In this document: piece after piece, positions 60,126 through 64,000 of the stretch
Layout: each line of letters opens with the position of its first letter
Numbering within the stretch: the stretch's first letter is position 1
Assembly (NCBI GenBank): GCA_031551755.1
Contig: JAVBNE010000034.1
Location: forward strand, 1 to 64,000
Length of the DNA stretch: 64,000 nt
Reading direction: 5' to 3'
Source: JAVBMU01 sp031551755
Lineage (GTDB): Bacteria; Actinomycetota; Actinomycetes; Actinomycetales; Cellulomonadaceae
Notes under the pieces: generated by a model
The model's input: only the letters and a program-made list of their open reading frames with translations
Told to the model about the DNA's origin: nothing
Database searches by the model: none
Position numbers and translations under genes: made by a program

Positions 60126-61178
60126 CTAGTCGAAGAGGAGGCTGTCCGGCCGCGGTGGCGTGAGCCCTAAATGCGCCCAGGCAGCGGCCGTGGCGACCCG
60201 TCCGCGCGGTGTGCGGCCGATGAAGCCCTCGCGAACCAGATACGGCTCCGCGACCGTCTCGACGGTCTCGGCCTCTTCGCCGACCGTGACGGCCAGGGTG
60301 GTGAGTCCGACCGGGCCGCCGTTGAACCGCCGACAGAGGGCCACGAGGACAGCGCGGTCCAGCCGGTCCAAACCGAGGACGTCAACTTCATAGACCTCCA
60401 GGGCAGCCCTCGCCGCGCGCAGATCCAAGACGCCGTCCCCACGCACCTGCGCCCAGTCCCGCACTCGGCGCAGAAGCCGGTTCGCGATCCGAGGCGTGCC
60501 CCGGGAGCGGCCGGCGATCTCCCTGGCGGCTGCCGGTTCCAGCTCGATGCCCAATAGCCCGGCCGAACGCACCACGACCCGCTCCAGGTCAGCACTGTCG
60601 TAGTAGTCGAGGTGCCCGGTGAAGCCGAAACGATCGCGCAGCGGCGCCGGAAGCAGGCCAGCGCGGGTGGTTGCACCCACCGCGGTAAACGGCGGCAAAG
60701 CCAACGGAATCGCACTCGCCCCGGCACCTTTGCCGACGACGACATCGACCCGGAAGTCCTCCATCGCCATGTAGAGCAGTTCCTCGGCGGGCCGGGCCAG
60801 GCGGTGGATCTCATCGATGAACAGCACCTCCCCCTCATCCAGGGAGGAGAGCACCGCGGCCAGGTCGCCGGCGTGCTGGATGGCGGGACCTGAGGTGACC
60901 CGCAGCGATGCGCCGAGTTCGCTCGCGATGATCATCGCCAGCGTCGTCTTCCCCAACCCGGGCGGCCCGGAGAGCAGCACGTGGTCCGGCGCCGTACCGC
61001 GGGCGATAGACGCCTCCAACACGAGGGAGAGCTGGTCGCGCACCACCGGCTGACCGACGAACTCGCTGAGCCGCCGGGGCCTAAGCGCCGCCTCAGCAGC
61101 ACGTTCGAGATCATCAGCACCCGGTGCGACGATGCGCTCCGAAACGTAATCCTGATCAACGTCAGTTTCGTCAGCCAT
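60126..61178 (-). CDS. ruvB: Holliday junction branch migration ATPase RuvB
   Basis: The 350-residue AAA+ motor drives branch migration with RuvA. GPPGLGKTTLA is Walker A, LFIDEIHRL Walker B and GATTRAGLLPAPLRDRFG sensor 1 with the arginine finger region. A winged helix closes the protein (GRTPRGRVAT). Start ATG 61178 overlaps ruvA by eight bases, giving the usual ruvC-ruvA-ruvB order. Confidence 0.97.
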   Translation of the reverse strand: MADETDVDQDYVSERIVAPGADDLERAAEAALRPRRLSEFVGQPVVRDQLSLVLEASIARGTAPDHVLLSGPPGLGKTTLAMIIASELGASLRVTSGPAIQHAGDLAAVLSSLDEGEVLFIDEIHRLARPAEELLYMAMEDFRVDVVVGKGAGASAIPLALPPFTAVGATTRAGLLPAPLRDRFGFTGHLDYYDSADLERVVVRSAGLLGIELEPAAAREIAGRSRGTPRIANRLLRRVRDWAQVRGDGVLDLRAARAALEVYEVDVLGLDRLDRAVLVALCRRFNGGPVGLTTLAVTVGEEAETVETVAEPYLVREGFIGRTPRGRVATAAAWAHLGLTPPRPDSLLFD

Positions 61179-61785
61179 GGCTTCCCCCCAAGGAACGCAA
61201 CGCGGCCCGGAGCACCAAAGCGACATCAGGCGCGGCGACCGTTTCCTCCCCGCGGTCGGCAACTACGGCGTCGACGGCATCTTGAGCCGCCTTGGCATTC
61301 CAACCCAGGCCCACCAACGCCGCCACCACTTGGTCACGCTGGTCACTGGTTGTTCGCGGAACCGGTGTCTGCGACGCGCCGCTGGGTGCTCCGAGCTTCG
61401 TCCCCAGCTCCAAGACCATCCGCTGGGCACCCTTCTTGCCGATCCCCGGGACACGGACCAGTGCGGTCAAGTCCTCGTCGGCGATCGCCCGGCGCAAGGC
61501 ATCCGGGGTATGGACGGCGAGCACTGCGAGCGCCAACCGGGGTCCGATGCCGGAAACGGTCTGGACGGTCTCAAATACCTCGCGTTCGTCGTCGTCGTCG
61601 AAGCCGTACAGGGTGAAGGAGTCTTCCCGCACCACCAGCGACGTCGCCAGCGTGGCCTGTGCACCCTCGCGGAGTTTGGCCAAAGTCGCCGGGGTCGCGA
61701 AGACCAGGTAACCGACGCCACCTACATCGACGATGGCTCGGTTGAGGTGGACGCGGGTCACCGTGCCCCGGATCGTTGCGATCAC
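61171..61785 (-). CDS. ruvA: Holliday junction-binding protein RuvA
   Basis: The 204-residue protein has the N-terminal OB domain (MIATIRGTVTRV, GVGYLVF), two helix-hairpin-helix motifs (VSGIGPRLALAVL and VPGIGKKGAQRMVLEL) and a C-terminal RuvB-binding domain (about 150-204). GTG 61785 is chosen: GGAGG lies seven bases upstream, and homologues begin MIA. Confidence 0.95.
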   Translation of the reverse strand: MIATIRGTVTRVHLNRAIVDVGGVGYLVFATPATLAKLREGAQATLATSLVVREDSFTLYGFDDDDEREVFETVQTVSGIGPRLALAVLAVHTPDALRRAIADEDLTALVRVPGIGKKGAQRMVLELGTKLGAPSGASQTPVPRTTSDQRDQVVAALVGLGWNAKAAQDAVDAVVADRGEETVAAPDVALVLRAALRSLGGSHG

Positions 61786-61880
61786 CGCTGGCCCTCCGAA
61801 TCTCTGCATTGGCGGCCTACCGACCACGAGCCGAACACCTGTACGAACGCGGCCACTGTAGCCACTACCGGCGGCTGGTC

Positions 61881-62444
61881 CTAGCCGATCCCCCGGCGCG
61901 CCGTTCGTTCAGCCGCAGCCCAAGCACGCTGCGCCGGTGTCAGCTCGTGTCGTTCGCCGCCTTGGAGTGCCCCGGCCGGCCGCCACAGGTGGCAGATCGC
62001 GAGGGCGAGGGCGTCGGCGGCGTCGGCGGGTTTTGGTTTATCGGCGAGCCCAAGGATCGAGACCACCATCCGCTGCACCTGCTCCTTGCCTGCGCTCCCG
62101 CTACCGGTGACGGCAGCCTTGACCTCGCTCGGGGTGTGCAAGGCCACTGGCACGCCGCGACGAGCGGCGGCCAGCATGGCCAACCCGGCGACCTGGGCGG
62201 TGCCGATCACGGTGCCCACATTGTGTTGGGCGAAAACACGCTCCACCGCGACGACATCCGGCACATGCTCGTCGAACCATACGTCCAGGCGCTCGGCGAT
62301 GCGCAGGAGCCGCAGGTCGAGGCTGAGGTCGGGCGGCGTCGTCAGGACCCCGACGGCCACCAGCACCGCACCTCGCCCACGCGTGGAGTCGACGACGCCG
62401 ATGCCACACCGGGTCAGCCCGGGGTCTACTCCGAGAACGCGCAC
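61881..62444 (-). CDS. ruvC: Holliday junction resolvase RuvC
   Basis: The 187-residue nuclease cuts four-way junctions. Its catalytic acids Asp7 (VLGVDPG), Glu68 (AVERVF), Asp141 and Asp144 (DAADALALA) fall at the same places as in the E. coli enzyme except for the His. The start is GTG 62444. It is 95 bases upstream of ruvA. Confidence 0.95.
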   Translation of the reverse strand: MRVLGVDPGLTRCGIGVVDSTRGRGAVLVAVGVLTTPPDLSLDLRLLRIAERLDVWFDEHVPDVVAVERVFAQHNVGTVIGTAQVAGLAMLAAARRGVPVALHTPSEVKAAVTGSGSAGKEQVQRMVVSILGLADKPKPADAADALALAICHLWRPAGALQGGERHELTPAQRAWAAAERTARRGIG

Positions 62445-62498
62445 CCTCTCAGCCTGACACTGGACCCTTGCGATCGCGGGCAGGCACGGCGGTCGCGG

Positions 62499-63254
62499 TC
62501 ACTCCTCGTCGAGTGCGGCCATAACCTCGTCGGTGGCGTCGAAGTTGGCGTAGACGTTCTGCACGTCGTCGCTGTCCTCGAGCGCATCGATCAGGCGCAT
62601 GATCTTGCGCGCTCCGTCGACGTCGACCTCGATCTCCATCGACGGGTGGAAGACCACATCGGCGGAGTCGTAGTCGATCCCGGCGGCCTGCAAGGCACTC
62701 CGCACGGGCACGAGGTCGGTGGCCTCGGTCATGATCTCGAAGGACTCGCCCAGGTCTGTGACTTCCTCGCCACCGGCTTCCAGGACCGCTTCCATGACGG
62801 CGTCCTCGGTGGTGCCTTCCTTCGGGACCACGATGATGCCTTTGCGGGAGAACAGGTAGGCGACCGATCCGGGGTCGGCGAGCTGGCCGCCGTTGCGAGT
62901 AAACGCGGTGCGCACCTCGGCGGCCGCCCGGTTCCGGTTGTCCGTGAGGCATTCGACCAGCACCGCGATGCCACCGTTGCCGTAACCCTCGTACATGATC
63001 GTCTGGTAGTCGGCGCCGCCGGCCTCCTGGCCGGAGCCCCGCTTGACCGCGCGGTCGATGTTGTCGTTGGGGACCGAGGACTTCTTGGCCTTCTGCACGG
63101 CGTCGAAGAGTGTGGGGTTACCGGCCAGATCGCCGCCGCCCGTCCGGGCCGCGACCTCGATGTTCTTGATCAGCTTCGCGAAGAGCTTGCCGCGCCTGGC
63201 GTCGATCACGGCCTTCTTGTGCTTGGTCGTGGCCCATTTTGAATGCCCTGACAT
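62499..63254 (-). CDS. yebC: YebC/PmpR family transcriptional regulator
   Basis: The 251-residue three-domain protein begins MSGHSKWATTKHKKAVIDARRG, the hallmark of the family. GGDLAGNPTLFDAVQKAK and YEGYGNGGIAVLVECLTDNRNR follow. Members bind DNA and some help translate difficult proline stretches. It lies between pdxT and ruvC, the standard actinobacterial order. Confidence 0.96.
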   Translation of the reverse strand: MSGHSKWATTKHKKAVIDARRGKLFAKLIKNIEVAARTGGGDLAGNPTLFDAVQKAKKSSVPNDNIDRAVKRGSGQEAGGADYQTIMYEGYGNGGIAVLVECLTDNRNRAAAEVRTAFTRNGGQLADPGSVAYLFSRKGIIVVPKEGTTEDAVMEAVLEAGGEEVTDLGESFEIMTEATDLVPVRSALQAAGIDYDSADVVFHPSMEIEVDVDGARKIMRLIDALEDSDDVQNVYANFDATDEVMAALDEE

Positions 63255-63259
63255 GCCAG

Positions 63260-63841
63260 TTACCCCTTTACGATCTCGACGAACAACTGATGTACACGCG
63301 CGTCTGAACTGAGTTCAGGATGAAACGCGGTGGCGAGGATGCGCCCTTGGTGGACTGCGACGATCCTACCGGCGTCGGTCCGGGCGAGAACGCGAACGGC
63401 AGGTCCGGCCTCCTCGACCCACGGCGCGCGGATGAACACACCGCGAACCTGCTCGGCTATGCCGGTCATGTTGATCGACTGTTCGAAGGAGTCGATCTGC
63501 CGGCCGAAGGCATTCCGGCGAACCGTCACATCGAGACCGCCGAGGGTGCGTTGCGTCGCGGTCCCCCCCAGGACACGGTCGGCGAGCAGGATCATGCCGG
63601 CACAGGAGCCGTAGACGGCGAGGCCAGAGTGGATGGCCGCACGCAGGGGTTCGAGCAGGTCGAAGATACCGAGCAGATGGGCCATCGCGGTCGACTCCCC
63701 GCCGGGCAGCACGATTCCGTCGAGGCCGGCCAACTCGCCCGGCCGGCGAACCGGGCGGACCGTGACACCCAAGGACTCCAGCGCACGGCGGTGTTCGGCG
63801 ACATCCCCCTGCAACGCGAGTACCCCGATCGTGACCGCCAC
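63260..63841 (-). CDS. pdxT: Pyridoxal 5'-phosphate synthase glutaminase subunit
   Basis: The 193-residue amidotransferase gives ammonia to PdxS for vitamin B6 synthesis. The triad is Cys80 (YGSCAGM), His174 and Glu176 (FHPELS), and LPGGEST is the family loop. Start GTG 63841. It lies 5 bases upstream of yebC and 3 bases after the NUDIX gene. pdxS is not in the window and is probably further upstream. Confidence 0.95.
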   Translation of the reverse strand: MAVTIGVLALQGDVAEHRRALESLGVTVRPVRRPGELAGLDGIVLPGGESTAMAHLLGIFDLLEPLRAAIHSGLAVYGSCAGMILLADRVLGGTATQRTLGGLDVTVRRNAFGRQIDSFEQSINMTGIAEQVRGVFIRAPWVEEAGPAVRVLARTDAGRIVAVHQGRILATAFHPELSSDARVHQLFVEIVKG

Positions 63842-63844
63842 GGC

Positions 63845-64000
63845 CTACTCCTCCACCAGGCCGAGTGCCCGCACGCAGCCATCCCACCCGGCGAGCAACG
63901 GCTCCACGACATCGGCCAGGTCCGCCGGGAAGACCTCGATCGTGACCTCGCGCAGCTCGGCCAACGGCCACCAGCGCAGTTCGTCGAGGACGCTGTGTTC
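63845..64000 (-). CDS. NUDIX hydrolase, C-terminal fragment (runs off the right edge)
   Basis: The last 51 residues before the TAG at 63845 are in the window. LDELRWWPLAELRE is the usual sequence after the NUDIX box in NTP-cleaning enzymes. The NUDIX box itself is outside the window, so the assignment rests on this tail. Confidence 0.55.
   Translation of the reverse strand, partial: EHSVLDELRWWPLAELREVTIEVFPADLADVVEPLLAGWDGCVRALGLVEE

Noticed and set aside
1..64000. CRISPR arrays, tRNA or rRNA genes
   Set aside because: No regularly spaced repeats and no tRNA- or rRNA-like sequence were seen in the gaps between genes.

Overview
The window is 64 kb of high-G+C, tightly packed bacterial chromosome. 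Gene content and order fit the conserved core of an actinobacterium: pyrR-pyrB-pyrC-PH-like-carA-carB-pyrF-mihF-gmk-rpoZ-coaBC-metK-priA-fmt-rsmB-rpe, then aroQ/aroB/aroK/aroC/aroE-mltG-ruvX-alaS, and secD/secF-apt-rel with ruvCAB-yebC-pdxT. The actinobacterial integration host factor mihF, a helicase-dead PriA, Rel, and a mycobacterial-type PrimPolC/LigC pair all point the same way. The order of Propionibacteriales is my best guess, but that is inference from layout only. Nearly all housekeeping genes lie on the minus strand. No tRNA, rRNA or CRISPR array was found.

Layout, left to right. 1-890: the end of an IS3-type element cut by the window edge, then an orphan serine recombinase. 891-21.7k: a long minus-strand block read leftward from efp and nusB through the complete pyrimidine operon (pyrR to pyrF), then DNA bending, nucleotide, CoA and SAM genes, priA, fmt, rsmB and rpe. 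Four-base ATGA/GTGA overlaps are frequent and imply translational coupling. A hairpin that buries the pyrR ribosome binding site fits PyrR translational control. 21.7-31.4k: a SatD-like HTH protein with a membrane partner and an operator array, the shikimate genes, a GDPD, a broken NYN-nuclease gene, a prepilin peptidase, mltG and ruvX. 31.4-47.1k: alaS, small membrane proteins, rpsD, rarA, an MMPL transporter, aspS, a hicAB toxin-antitoxin pair, hisS, a metallo-beta-lactamase-fold enzyme and a DUF349 protein. 47.2-52.5k: PrimPolC and LigC converge, followed by relA.

52.5-55.9k is the accessory region. A complete IS1111-type (IS110 family) element, a broken IS481 element, a small secreted-protein gene and an IS3 remnant sit between relA and apt. 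Those two genes are normally neighbours, so relA has been cut off from the secDF-apt operon. The IS1111-type element has subterminal inverted repeats and a roughly 275-base non-coding 3' end. That end contains a 9-base copy of the element's own right terminus, as expected for a bridge RNA (seekRNA). 55.9-64k returns to core genes: apt, secF, secD, yajC, ruvB, ruvA, ruvC, yebC, pdxT and the tail of a NUDIX gene.

The most interesting signals are the candidate bridge-RNA element and its insertion between relA and apt, the CAAG/CTTG operator array at the SatD-like gene, the PyrR hairpin, and a recurring TAnnnT box 5-6 bases before start codons that suggests leaderless transcripts (hicA is the clearest case).
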